Notes: generated from the letters alone by a model not told the origin. A stretch of 64,000 nucleotides of DNA from Homarus americanus (GCF_018991925.1 NW_024735381.1:657501-721500); one strand, 5' to 3'; counted from the stretch's first letter, positions 52,701 to 62,995 are shown. A program made the numbers and translations.

Positions 52701-53558
52701 CTTGGAGAGGTGAGACATTGTTAGCATAAGTGACGCGCGGGTCCGTGAACATTCCTAGACATGGTAACGACAGTTGAGTAATGCACAAAATGGCCAAACA
52801 TATTATCAACACAGTGTAAATGGGCGAATCTTCAATTACCTTCTCCTAAAATCCACCCAACCACCTCCCAAATACCCACTACCCTCCCGCCCAACAAGCA
52901 ATAGCCCTTCATCCTTAACTACAGGCGTCAAGTTAAGTCATGCCTATATTTTACTAATATAGGTCGGATCTCTTCGAGTCCGGGTTCTCCATGAGGCCGG
53001 GGTCGGATGGGGTCGAGTTCACTAGTATTTGGGTAGAAATGGAACTCTTCACTGCATTTTACCATCTTTGTTAACCTACCTCAGCTTATCCCATAACCTT
53101 CCACGATACGACAGCGAAAGTTTACATGCGACCATTGATGTAACTAAATAAAGAGCTGTCTGTCTATCTCTGTCTGTCTGTCTATCTATCTGCCTGTCTA
53201 TATCTATCAATCTATCTATCTATCTATCTCAACAGGTAACCAACGTTCCTGAGGGAGGCCTGCTAATATCCAACAGCTCTGGAGTTCATTGCCCGGAGGC
53301 CCAGGAAGACTATGCAGTGATAGAGTGCAGCCTGCGGAAGAAACCACACCCCACCAAGTACCTCACCCTCGTCCTTCACCTCTCACGGCGCTACGCACGC
53401 ACTTATGGACTACCTACCTCCCTACCTTCTCCTCCTTGTCCTGGGGTATGTGTGGTTGTCGTAAATATTAAGGCTTATGCAAATAAGATAGAGGGAATAA
53501 TTAGATGAGAAGGTGTTAAAGGTAAATGTATTTATTGTGATAATGATATTAATTATTT

Positions 53559-53614
<56 letters not shown>

Positions 53615-54308
53615 TGACAAATGCACCTCACGTTTTGATTACGATGACATACATTTGCTTGTGGCAGGTGACGAGCGAAATCATTGAAGTACTTAACAGC
53701 AATAATAACCTTTATGTTAGCCTATATCATCTTACACTACCTACAATTACCTCTACGATATCTTCCTTACGATGGGTAAACGGTTTTTCTATCATATGCT
53801 AAGGTAATCTAATCTAACCAAATCTAATCTAACTTAACTTAATCAAACCTAACCTAATTTAAACGAACCCAACCTAATCTAACCTAACCTAAATTGCCTT
53901 CCCTTCGTCAGATACGGGACGCTAATGCTACCAGTTGAGTCCTTCAACGAAAGAGGCACAATGAGCCTCACGACCTTACTAGTGTTCATCTCCCTGTACA
54001 CAGAGAAGAGCTCCTCCCTGCCCAGCACCCACTACATCAAGCACATTGACGTGTGGTTCGTGTTCAGCCTCACCTACCTGTCTTTGATCATCATCGTCCA
54101 CCTGGCAACTTTCCCCTCCAACTCCAGGTCTGGCAACCTCGTAGGACACTCGATGTCAAAAGGCCGTGGTAATTTTGTAACTCATGGTCGGGCAGCTGAT
54201 TATAGCAATAGAACGACCATCTCTGGCAAGATTCTTCGTGCTAGTAGGGTGATCTTTTCCCTGCTGTTCCTTTTATTTACTCTTCTTTACCTTTTAGTCA
54301 TTCTTTAA
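43514..54308 (+). CDS. Chimeric pentraxin / C-type lectin-like / LDLa / Cys-loop ligand-gated ion channel gene (frameshifted, 5' end not found)
   Basis: Six exons are visible: 43514-43723, 44297-45711, 50572-50674, 52216-52340, 53236-53445 and 53912-54308. Each internal junction has AG/GT signals and the phases fit (2-nt carry-in, then 1, 0, 1, 0, 2). Domain order is pentraxin-like, C-type-lectin-like, an unnamed module of about 90 residues, LDLa, Cys-loop ligand-binding domain, four membrane segments and a stop at 54306. Known: pentraxins, CTLDs and LDLa repeats bind sugars, lipids or proteins outside the cell, and Cys-loop receptors are pentameric plasma-membrane channels. Inference: a surface receptor that opens an ion channel when an immune-type or other extracellular ligand binds. 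About 815 residues are visible. The signal-peptide exon upstream of 43514 was not found. Five frame changes are needed (near 44546, 44735, 45570, 45648 and 53398), so this copy is a pseudogene or carries assembly indels. Family identity is much safer than functionality. Confidence 0.8.
44297..45711 (+). CDS. Large exon: rest of pentraxin, C-type-lectin-like, unnamed module, LDLa, start of channel ligand-binding domain
   Basis: Acceptor TTTCTTTAG at 44296, donor GAG|GTTAGT at 45712. In order: pentraxin C-terminal half (44297-44690; LQPGGIELWLDGE, MLVVGQEQD, GLTLWDVAL); C-type-lectin-like segment (about 44755-45060; MSWGDAKEF, SVWLGLM); an unnamed segment with HLRGLCDEDD, YFHGYKHL and LGRHQWHL (45070-45350); an LDLa repeat with six Cys and the DCADRSDE calcium motif (45389-45489); then the start of the Cys-loop ligand-binding domain (NMEVKLFWRDP, TFQHLKPNTTMN). 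Coding frame switches four times (1 to 0 to 1 to 0 to 1, near 44546, 44735, 45570 and 45648), net zero. A CTLD cysteine expected after KEF is Leu here. The frame in use at the donor ends on a complete codon, matching the next exon. Confidence 0.8.
46137..46557 (+). mobile_element. CR1-like non-LTR reverse transcriptase fragment, plus strand
   Basis: Decayed reverse-transcriptase coding sequence reading as P-I-V-G-K-L-L-E-M-I, LINDSQHSIISGHSC, then DYGVVYLDFSKAS. These align with the QHGFTKGKSC and YLDLSKAF motifs of the opposite-strand element that follows. It has stops and shifts, lacks both ends, and is interrupted at 46558 where the minus-strand element begins. Confidence 0.7.
46558..48360 (-). 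mobile_element. CR1-like non-LTR retrotransposon, 5'-truncated copy A
   Basis: The longest real open frame in the window (423 codons, 47825-46554) encodes reverse transcriptase: SQHGFTKGKSCLTN, YLDLSKAFDRVPH, SGVPQGSVLGPLLFI, catalytic FADD in SKFADDTKIG, and the C-terminal thumb RGDMIEVSKWVKG. Upstream in shifted frames are DLWKQANVVPIFKKGDR and NYRPISLTSVVGK (48060-47830) and the linker RTKVKDKVGPLKSG near 48300. The endonuclease is missing. The 3' end carries TTCTTATG octamers, like the 8-bp terminal repeats of CR1-clade elements. Stops and one frameshift make it inactive. It lies antisense inside the third visible intron of the channel gene. Confidence 0.85.
48361..48480 (+). mobile_element. 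Possible 3' end of another CR1-like element, plus strand
   Basis: Between the two minus-strand copies is about 120 bases whose plus strand ends GGTTCCTCCATACTCTTATGA, resembling a CR1-type 3' tail (CTCTTATG). It interrupts the similarity between the 5' side of copy A and the corresponding part of copy B. Assignment rests mainly on the tail. Confidence 0.35.
48578..50375 (-). mobile_element. CR1-like non-LTR retrotransposon, 5'-truncated copy B
   Basis: Same family and orientation as copy A; the 3' ends begin alike (CATAAGAAAATAAGGAGT) and the two look roughly 90 percent identical by eye. Reading minus strand from 50375: AKRDYEIKIIGESKAN, GFFQVYRTKVKNKVGPLKSG, NYRPISLTSVVGKFLE, SGVPQGSVLGPLLFI, SKFADDTKIG, RRMTKMIPGLRNLPYQDR. 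Several frameshifts break the frame, so it is more decayed than copy A. Its 5' end abuts a degenerate CCTAA/CCTGA tract. Confidence 0.85.
50376..50480. repeat. Degenerate CCTAA/CCTGA tract
   Basis: Alternating CTAACCTAAC and CTGACCTGAC units at the 5' end of CR1-like copy B and about 90 bases upstream of a channel exon. Confidence 0.75.
50572..50674 (+). CDS. Exon: Cys-loop ligand-binding domain, W-x-P segment
   Basis: Acceptor ATCACCAG at 50571 and donor ACG|GTAACT at 50675. It reads VWRPEITISNG and continues for 34 codons without a stop. The W-x-P-E-(I/V)-x-(I/F)-x-N pattern is the conserved loop A neighbourhood of Cys-loop receptor ligand-binding domains. It starts in phase 0, as the exon ending at 45711 requires, and ends with one extra base that the exon at 52216 completes. 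It is 103 bases long, too short to show as a long open frame, and sits between transposon debris on both sides. Confidence 0.75.
51130..51870 (+). mobile_element. Decayed CR1-like reverse-transcriptase fragment, plus strand
   Basis: In shifting frames the plus strand reads RVPHKRLKRKVQ, IIAWLTDR, RVSINGTKYDAVNV, NLVYRDRSKKLEFAG and NKLPNTVINSNSVGS, which follow the order of RT palm, thumb and C-terminal motifs of the same superfamily. It ends near 51870. Many stops; part of the palm, including FADD, is missing. It fills the intron before the 52216 exon. Confidence 0.65.
52216..52340 (+). CDS. Exon: Cys-loop signature of the ligand-gated channel
   Basis: Acceptor TTTTTGTAG at 52215, donor AAG|GTTACT at 52341. 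The reading GYMYTGQENPLVLTANLK leads into CDFQLRWYPWDEQHC: two cysteines separated by exactly 13 residues with the W-Y-P-(F/W)-D core that defines the Cys-loop superfamily. Here the usual Phe after Pro is Trp, as in some invertebrate members. Forty-two codons in phase, no stop. Confidence 0.85.
53155..53230. repeat. (TCTG/TCTA)n next to channel exon acceptor
   Basis: Tetranucleotide repeat ending five bases before the AG at 53234-53235; it is the pyrimidine tract. Confidence 0.9.
53236..53445 (+). CDS. Exon: end of ligand-binding domain and membrane segment 1
   Basis: The acceptor AACAG at 53235 follows a TCTG/TCTA microsatellite that supplies its pyrimidine tract. The peptide VTNVPEGGLLIS ... 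YLTLVLHLSRRYA matches the last strands before membrane segment 1. The membrane segment itself, MDYLPPYLLLLVLG, lies one frame over from 53405, and that frame is the one the splice phase into 53912 requires. The switch falls on ACGCACGCACTT at 53394-53404, where a CGCA unit occurs twice in tandem; a 4-base duplication explains the shift. Donor CTGGG|GTATGT at 53446. Confidence 0.75.
53561..53614. repeat. (AAT)n
   Basis: Trinucleotide run in the last intron of the channel gene. Confidence 0.95.
53803..53893. repeat. Degenerate CCTAA tract before the last channel exon
   Basis: Units of AATCTAACCT with changes end about 20 bases upstream of the acceptor at 53911. Confidence 0.75.
53912..54308 (+). 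CDS. Terminal exon: membrane segments 2-4 and stop of the Cys-loop channel
   Basis: Acceptor CCTTCGTCAG at 53911; stop TAA at 54306-54308. It completes G-Y at the end of M1, then the pore helix M2 (ERGTMSLTTLLVFISLYT), the M2-M3 loop SSSLPSTHYIKHIDVWF, M3 (VFSLTYLSLIIIVHLATF), a short intracellular loop of about 45 residues, and a C-terminal hydrophobic M4 (VIFSLLFLLFTLLYLLVIL) ending at the stop. This is the usual topology for the superfamily. The Pro-Ala-Arg motif of classical arthropod GABA/glutamate/histamine chloride channels is absent before M2, where N-E-R occurs instead, so anion selectivity is not predicted from sequence. Confidence 0.85.
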
Positions 54309-54726
54309 AAATGACCATCACATTCCACAACTGCTCGAATATTGGTGATAATTTACTACCAATATAACAATGAGAGCCACTGGAGATGTGTCACCTTCCT
54401 CCACCGACAACACTGAGTGAATACATTAACTCTACAGAAATTTATCACCATGAAACAAATATTTTTACCAGGGTTGACGGACGGTATCAACATCCAACCA
54501 CCAGAATTTAAGCCGAGGGGGTTGGAAAATGAACAACACTCAGACAACTGGACCTTAAGTAGCTGATGTGTGTCCCAGTCATACATGTGATTAGACTTTA
54601 ACAAATTGAAGGAATTATTCTTTGTAACGACTTGTGTTAATGTAGCTCTTAAAAGTAGACTACTGGGAGTGTACTTGCACGAACATTATTTCTTAAGTAA
54701 TTATGTGAATTCAGCAACCTGTAGTA

Positions 54727-54753
54727 CATACATACATGCATACATACATGCAT

Positions 54754-54800
<47 letters not shown>

Positions 54801-54803
54801 TAC
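54727..54803. repeat. (ACAT)n(GACA)n
   Basis: Compound tetranucleotide run downstream of the channel gene. Confidence 0.95.
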
Positions 54804-55530
54804 AGTATATTCTTGTAAAATGTAAAACCCATACAGTACACAGACAACTATCAGAACTGACTTCTCTATAGGGAAACTTGAGACCTTATGTGATAATCTA
54901 TAGTACGATTGTTGTGACAGCACTGGTACACACTTTCATGTATACTGTACATCCACGAGTCTGTATACTGTGAGTAATAGATAACTAACCGACCAACTCC
55001 CATCACGATCATCTAGTAAACTAACAAATAACGATGAGAATAAGTAAATAAACACATAATTGTGATATAATTATTTTGCATTACAGATAAAAGATAACTT
55101 ACTTAGATACGTTGAAATGATATGTGAAGCGACAAGAGTAAAAACCACATTACTGTTGACGAGGTCTTATTATTGTGGAAGGGAAACGGTTTATTAAAAT
55201 CACCATCTGTCAATAGTGCTGAGGAGAATGGATGGCAGGGAATAGTGAGGAGGGTGACTGCTTGATGCTGCTCTTAGTCCCTTACCCGTCAAAACCTGCA
55301 CCGTATATGAAAAAGTCTTACAAGAATGAAACAGCAAAACGCCAACATATTGAAAGAAAGTGTTTGAAAGTCTCTATGTTGTTACCTTTAGTAGTTCGAA
55401 CGTGTTGAGATATTGTACGCTGGGTTACATATACTGTACGTGTCCGTGGTCACATATTTTTACGCAAAGCCACTTTATCCTATAATTATACTGTATATAC
55501 TAAACCGATTATAGTATATGAAATTAATCT

Positions 55531-55533
<3 letters not shown>

Positions 55534-55571
<38 letters not shown>
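55534..55571. repeat. (GA)n
   Basis: Uninterrupted run. Confidence 0.95.
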
Positions 55572-55577
<6 letters not shown>

Positions 55578-56961
55578 CTATTCCATACCCACATCCCTCC
55601 CATATTCCCCTCCCAGGTGGTTTGACTTGGTATAATATTTCAACTTTTTAATCACTAACGAGGAGAGGTTGTTAGTGAGTCTATGAGGATAATTGACAAA
55701 GTAATATTAGCAAAAAATATATACATATAGTTATACCAAACAAAATATCATAGGTTTATTTAACCTTCGAAGCGATCAGTGACCTATTTTGACATTTCTG
55801 GGGTGACCATAAACATTAGAAAACACAGGTTAACAGGAGGTTATTGTTAAAACACCGCCAGAAATAAATCTTTGCACTTACAACAACATCTATCAGTATG
55901 GTCCAAAAAAAAAAAGTTCTGGGCCAAATATAAAAGACTGTCATAAAATGTCTCGTAGCATTTTGTGGTTCAGGTTGAGACACAAAGCAATATAGTTTTA
56001 ATGAATTTATTTTTTAATGGAGCTATGAGTAGGGAGTGAAGGGGGTGGGGGTCTACCAATGTCAGGTCACTAACAGAACTGAACCGCCTATTCTAATCCT
56101 CCTCAGACCAGTATATCCTTATAATCATATTCCTATAATATATTATTTCTTTCACTATTATATTACTTTGTATTATTATAATATATATCGTGTATGACTC
56201 AGTCTCTACATATAAGGAGTTCTGAAGGTTTACTTTGAACCATTGTATGACCCATTGTGTGATTTACCAAGGCGCCAGTGTCCCTGTTTGAAGACGCTCC
56301 CTGCTGTATTATAATCATAAATTACGCAAATTTCCTCGTATTCGTTTTACCTTTTTAAAGCCTTATCACTCATATTGGTATTCTCCCTTACTAGAAACAT
56401 CTGTGTGTGTTGTTTACACCGAGTTTATATTCCAACATTTATTTATTATCATTGCCAAGCGAAATTACGTCTAGGAATCATTTCCACCAATCAGCTCCAT
56501 CGTTACAAAACCACTACGGATTCATTCATAATTTTACTCTAGTGTTGAGACTCTGCTACATAAGAGTAAACGTCCTCAAGAGGTTAAAGGAACTATGAGG
56601 CAACTGTACATATGTGTGTGTATGTGTCTGTATGTGTGTGTGTGTGTCTGGTGTATGCATTCGTGTAAGTGTTGACGTGCGTACATCACACTGCCTCAAG
56701 CTCACCTATAAACTTACTCGTGTCTACCGTGAAATTTGTCGCTTTTTTATGTTTGTCAAGAATATCATTAGGCGGTTAATTGCTTCTCTTGTATGTCTCG
56801 CTCTGTTACTATGCCTCTTTCATTCTTTAACTATATGTCCTTCTTTCTTTCTATCGCTCTCTCTCATTCACATTAATCCAGCATTTTCCTTTACATTAAC
56901 ACCTAAAAAGAGAGACAGTAACGGAAAGAGAGAAAAATGAACGGGAGAAAGACACAGAATA

Positions 56962-56994
<33 letters not shown>

Positions 56995-57100
56995 ATAGCT
57001 GGTGATACGGGAAGGGTTGACCTCCTCGCGTTCACTAATTAAACCCGGAGAGGTTTATCTTTTACCTTGACTGGCAACCATAATACTCGGTTTTATTTCT

Positions 57101-57105
57101 CACAC

Positions 57106-57187
<82 letters not shown>
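57101..57187. repeat. (CA)n(TA)n
   Basis: CA run passing into about 65 bases of TA. Confidence 0.95.
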
Positions 57188-57190
<3 letters not shown>

Positions 57191-57313
57191 CAACATCTCC
57201 AATATAAACACTTATAACACCTGTACAAGCATAAGCAAACTATTAGCGTCTCCTTTACACACGTAAACACACTAGCAGCGTCTCCTAAACACACCCCTAT
57301 ATTATCTCCCTGT

Positions 57314-57315
<2 letters not shown>

Positions 57316-57368
<53 letters not shown>
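57316..57368. repeat. (CA)n
   Basis: 53-base run. Confidence 0.95.
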
Positions 57369-57371
<3 letters not shown>

Positions 57372-57534
57372 TTATCATCTCTAAACCTCTATGTCAGAAA
57401 CACTCTTGGATTCGCTTTTTTTTGTCTTATCGATGGTGACTTTGTTTACACCCGTCACGCTCTCACTCACCTTGCTTCATGGGGCTTACTGTCCATTTAT
57501 TATCAGGTCTGTCTATTATGTGCTGCTGGGTGTG

Positions 57535-57780
57535 GCTATGGTGGTGGTGGTGATATGGTGGTGGTGAGAGGACGTGGATGATGGTGATGATAGTGATGAT
57601 TGTGGTGGTCGTAGTGGTGGTAGTAGTTGCAGGGGTGGTAGGAGTTAGGGGTTAATGATGGTGGTGGTGGTGGTGGTAGAGAAGACGGTTATGATGGTGG
57701 TGGTGGTAGGGAGGTGGTAGGGAGGATGATTGTGTTAATAGTTGTAGAGAGGATGGTGGTGGTGGTGGTGGTGGTGGTGC
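57535..57780. repeat. GGT/GAT-rich trinucleotide tract
   Basis: Imperfect GGTGGT and GATGAT units, similar in type to 6390-6740. Confidence 0.9.
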
Positions 57781-58199
57781 CAGAGGTAGGTGGGGGAGGA
57801 GTGCCTGTAGTTACCTCGCATGGTTCAGTGTGGCACCGCCTCTCTCGCTAGTGGCACCTGACCTCACCGCACCCACCTCCACCACCTAGTTCAGTGGCAG
57901 TGCACATACAGTACATCACAACCTACCAGCCACCACCACCATCACTACCACCTGCGCTTACCTTAGTGGTAGTACACCCACCTATGCACCACTATTTAGC
58001 CCAATGGTAATCCGTCTACCTACACCACCACTTATCTCAGTGGGTGACGCTCTACCACTAATGCATAGTAAGAAGGTATTTAATGTAAGATTGTAAGGCT
58101 GAAAACCTTTGGAGTGGGGGGCCATATATGTCACCATCCCTCAGACTTGATTAAATAAGCCGTCAACCGAAGAATTGGCTACTTACACAGAAAAGTCAG

Positions 58200-58960
58200 A
58201 TTAGAAAAAATGGGAGATAGTTTACTGTTCTTGTTGATTACAAAGAAAGTGGGAGATGATTTACTGTATTGGTTAACTTCAAAGAAAATGAGACAAAGTA
58301 GATGAATATAGTTTACCCCATTAATTAAAACTAAGACAATAGGAGAAATTTAATCCTCCTTATAACAAATAAAATGGGAGATAATTGTCCTTTTGTTGGT
58401 GGTAAAGAAAACGAAAAAGAGTTTCCCTACAGACTGAGTATAGAGAAGGAGGAAAGCTCCTTTGGTGATTATAAAGAAATGGGATATTGTTTATTTTCTT
58501 GTGGATTAAAGAAAATAGACGGTAGCTTACCATCAAATTTAAGACAGAAAATGGGAATGGATTACTACCCTTTAATGTTATCTAAAATCAGTGTGTTTTT
58601 GATGTCAGTGTTCATTATTGAATAACAAGGAACATGGAACCTGTCTTAGTGTTCACATGATTTTAAAAGTGTTCATATTAAAGCAATTTGAAAGTTATTT
58701 ATGTAAGTGCTAAGAGTCAATATTTATGTGTTCTAACTATTTGAGAACAAGTGCCCTAAAACCTCGTCTGATGTTCATATATGTTCAAATACCATTAAGC
58801 AAAAAGTGATATGAAAATTATTTAATCAATGTCTCCCTGTGTTCAAACTACCCAAAATTGGAAGAATCATTGTTCAAAGGTGTTCAAAATTAACATTAAA
58901 CTAAAGTGACTTAAATTATTATCTGGAATCATTGTTAAAATGTGTTAAAAAAATTTAAGG
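58200..58960 (+). repeat. Diverged AT-rich tandem repeats
   Basis: 58200-58620 repeats AAAATGGGAGATAGTTTACT-like units of about 50-60 bases; 58650-58960 repeats TGTTCATATATGTTCAAA-like segments of about 100 bases. Old and degenerate. The 83-codon frame inside has no recognisable product. Confidence 0.5.
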
Positions 58961-59149
58961 AATTTTAAATATTCTGAAAATCTGATTTTAAATTGAACGT
59001 CAATTTTTAAATACGTGCGCTGGAAATCCCATGTCCCAACTATTTGCTGGACTAAGGGCGTGTCCAGCTACTAGTGGACACCCGTAGCCACATGTCCTCA
59101 ATGTCTTTTTACAATTAATTTTAAAGTAATTGGTTGTGCGTTGTTTTAC

Positions 59150-59294
59150 TGAGAGAGAGAGAGAGAGAGAGAAGAGAGAGCCCCAAACCGGTCATCCATC
59201 ACCTCAGTCGACAGCATCCACCTCAGGGCGTGCGAGGTCGTGATAATCCCGTCTGGTTAGAAAGAAAAAGAGAGAGAGAGAGAGGAGAACAGAG

Positions 59295-59337
<43 letters not shown>
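59150..59337. repeat. (GA)n in two blocks
   Basis: GA runs at 59151-59179 and 59267-59337 separated by about 85 unique bases. Confidence 0.9.
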
Positions 59338-59341
<4 letters not shown>

Positions 59342-59482
59342 CAGGTATGGGGGTCCTCATTAGCAGAGTGCCATATGTTGCTCCCTCATCACAACACGTA
59401 ACCCGTTGACTCATCACCTAAACAAACTGTTACGTTGAAGAATTGAGAGTAACATCTTGTGTGGACCGCGTCATAACACACT

Positions 59483-59484
<2 letters not shown>

Positions 59485-59531
<47 letters not shown>
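59485..59531. repeat. (AGT)n
   Basis: Fifteen trinucleotide units. Confidence 0.95.
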
Positions 59532-59532
<1 letters not shown>

Positions 59533-59843
59533 CTGTATTGGTAGTAGTGGTAATAAATAAATAAACAACCAAGTCCTCCCCACTAACGCAGTATAGTCAG
59601 AGTTTATCGGTAATAATATAGACTATAGTGAATCTTGAATGATGCTCAGGTGTTTATGCAAGAATAACACAAATACAATAATGCTCAGGTGATGTTCATT
59701 AGGAGAGATAATGATTTTTTTTTTCGGTATCATCAGAATAGCTCTCTCTCTCTCTCTCTCTCTCTCCTTTATATTTACTCTACCTAGCATATGTGTTTGA
59801 AGCTCGTGGGATCTTTAGGACAACTTTGCCATCCAAACATATC

Positions 59844-59874
<31 letters not shown>

Positions 59875-61852
59875 GGTTCCCTGGTGATACCCTCCATTTT
59901 CATGCATGGCAACGTGTGTGTGTGTCTGTGCATATAGGAGTGTTTGTTTGTATGACAGTGTGATTATGAGTGTGTTTATATCTTATTTTTTGTTTCTGCC
60001 TGTTACCTCCTGACAACCCTGTATCTTACCAATCTTCCTATACAGGTGTTCTGATTTATGACTTCATTAATTAATACGTTTTACATCATCGTTTATATAT
60101 AGTTATTAATTTCACCTCAAAATGATTCACGTAATGAGTTCAATATCAGTACAAATATTTCATCGTCTTTTTGGTGATTATTATTTATTTTTTCTGGGAG
60201 GGTGAAGAACCGTGTTATATTCTTAAGCTGCCTAGGCAAAGAAACGGCCGGCTCCAGTGAATGTATTTAGGAACAATATTGGTCTGACCTCTTTCTGTTA
60301 TTTATGAGACAAGCAGACAGGAAGTGACCCAGAATCATGTTATCATTTGGTCCTCTGAATATCTCCTCCCCATACCCAACATCTCAAGCCACATAAGACA
60401 CCAACACACGACTGAACACATATCCAATATTTTGGATTCACCAAATACCGCGTTTTGAACACTTCTGCCCTTCACCCTCCTTCTCTTCCTCCCTTCACCC
60501 TCCCTTCATCCTTCATCCTCTCCTTTCTTCCTCTCTCCTCCCTTCACCCTCCCTCCTTTCAATCCTCCCCCCCCTCCCCCCACCATCATACACATAACAA
60601 GAGAATCGATAATGGTAGATATAAGCCTGGCAGGAACATCAGTGGGTGGGGATATCTGCTGTGTCTGTCTTTCTCAGTCCTTTTCGTCTAACCTTCTCCC
60701 TCTACCTCCATACATCCTCACATTCTCTTGGACTCCCTTTTTGAGTTATGGATATCTATGCCTCTTTCTTTGTCCACTGGATCTGGGAGGGGATGCATCT
60801 CTCTCTCTCTCTCTATCTGTGTCTCTACAGTGAAAGCGTCACACCATCCTCTCTTCTATCCACTAGCTATGGGAGGAAATGCGTTTCATCCAGTGATATG
60901 AGAAAACTCTCCCCTCCTCTCTCTATCTCCTGTTGCTGGGGGGATAAGCACCATTATTCACTGATATTAGATTCGCCTCTGCTCGCTCACCCATATCTAG
61001 TGATGCGGGCTGCCTTTCATCCTTAGGGGTCTAATGGGAAACTCAGTCCGCTGGTAGCTAACCTGGAAAGAAAGAAAGTGGAACCCCGCGACCAGCAAGA
61101 TGAGACTACGTGTAGGACATAGCCTTAAACTGACCCCACTGGAGCGAGGTGCCAGCGCTTCTCATATGAAATATTTTATTACGTTATGCCCTTGACCATT
61201 TATATGATACACTTTATATTAATTCAAGTACATACATACATACATACAGTACATACATAATGGTTGCCCTCGTAACGAGGATGGCCGGCCCTTGGGTCAC
61301 CGAGGCGTGAATTTGTTTAAGGTGTAGAAGCTGTCGCCAACACAACACCCACACCCTGAGTTAACAAGTTGCGTGACCCAGTGTCAAGCAATAATCCGAG
61401 AAGACCGGACAATCTGCCAACTGCACTGGCTAACCATTACCCCGGAACACGATCCGCAAATCGGTTAACATCCAGGTCCCCAATTACTGTACTGCTGGGT
61501 AGACAGGCATATAAACACTGTAGTTCATTACGCTGTTGAGGTTTATATTGTTTACATAACCAGGTCAGGTAACACGGTGGCACTCCCTAGTATCCAACAA
61601 ATACACAAAGACATCATAGAATTTTCTCTTAATACTTTTGTTTACGTGTTTGTTGTCGTAAAGAGAAAGGTCATTACCGAGGCTTTGTTGGCTGTTCTCT
61701 TTGATTGTTTCCTCTTTATGGTATGTATGTATGTGTGTGTGTGTGTGTTGTGCTTTTAGCTTATGTCTTTATGTAAACAATAATTTCCCCAAAGCTTTTT
61801 TTTTCACAAGAGATTTAATAAAGTTAAGAATAACCGGCATTATTTAATTCCT

Positions 61853-61854
<2 letters not shown>

Positions 61855-61891
<37 letters not shown>
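61855..61891. repeat. (CA)n
   Basis: Uninterrupted run. Confidence 0.95.
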
Positions 61892-61895
<4 letters not shown>

Positions 61896-62384
61896 CCATT
61901 GGGCTATTTTTTTCAACAGACAAATTGAAATAAAATTCGCTGTTATTGGCACTATTCCCTCCTCCCTCCCTCTCCCCATCACATCTCAATGGTATCAGAG
62001 AAGCTTCAGAAATGTTCCATACTGGTTGGTTGCTAGTACAGGTGATATCTCAAACACTTTTTTTTTTCAGTTTGGAAGTTGAAATTTTAAACACACACTT
62101 AACCAATGTACTGTAGCAAAACACTAATCATAATTTCAATTTTTTTTAATCATTTGGGTCATAACATGGAGGTGGTAGATGAAATATTTGAACGTAACGT
62201 GATTTATTTCTCCATTTCATTGGTACCCTGGACAGTCCCTAACACATAGATCTTACTTTAACTTAAGCCTCTATGATCCCTTCTGAGCCTCCCGCTGGTG
62301 TCCCCTCCCCCACCAGGTCCTGATCCCTGCACGGTGCCCTACAACCCTGGGCTTTAGAGGGCGGTGCTGTGTGACGAATACATA

Positions 62385-62760
62385 AGGGAAGACCACGGCA
62401 GGGGGAGGAGGAGGACAACGGCAGGGGAGAGGAGGAGGACAACGGCAGGGGAGAGGAGGAGGACAACGGCAGGGGAGAGAAGGAGGATCACTGCAGGGGA
62501 GGAGGACAACGGCAAGGGGGAGGGAGAATCACGGCAGGGGTGAGGAGGACTGCAGAGGAGGACAACGGCAAGGGGAGGGAGAAGGGTCAGCAGGGTGAGA
62601 GGAGGACAACGGCAGGGGAGGGAGATCACTGCAGGGGAGGAGGACAACGGCAGGGGAGGAGGACAACGGCAGGGGAGGAGGACAACGGGCAGGGGAGGAG
62701 GATCACTGGGAGGAGGACAACGGCAGGGGGAGGAAGACCACGGCAGAGTGGAAGGGGGAG
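62385..62760 (+). repeat. Purine-rich minisatellite, GGAGGAGGACAACGGCAGGG
   Basis: About 17 imperfect units of 17-24 bases. Frames over it, including the 177-codon minus frame, are repeat products. Confidence 0.85.
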
Positions 62761-62896
62761 TTTGGTCTAACACGAGGGGCAATATTAGAGACGAATAATT
62801 AGAAGAATGGATGGATAGAAAGTTGATGGATAAATGTGTAGACAGATAAAGCGATTGAACCATTTGAATCAGAGGAGCAGGATTCATTCATAAATT

Positions 62897-62897
62897 G

Positions 62898-62962
<65 letters not shown>

Positions 62963-62995
62963 TGTGTGTGTGTGTGTGCGTGCGTGTGTGTGCGT
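62897..62995. repeat. (GT)n
   Basis: About 98 bases with TATG and GCGT interruptions near the end. Confidence 0.95.

Noticed and set aside
52950..53020. tRNA-like TCTTCGAGTCCGG
   Set aside because: B-box-like only; no A box or acceptor stem.
57840..58075. Possible tRNA genes: TAGTTCAGTGG and TAGCCCAATGG look like A boxes
   Set aside because: No B box (GGTTCGANTCC) follows and no cloverleaf can be drawn; it is a diverged tandem repeat.
61240..61520. Possible SINE or LINE piece
   Set aside because: Texture suggests a dispersed repeat but I could find no motif, tail or second copy in the window to support a class.
62354..62887. 177-codon minus-strand Pro/Ser/Leu frame
   Set aside because: Translation of a purine-rich minisatellite.
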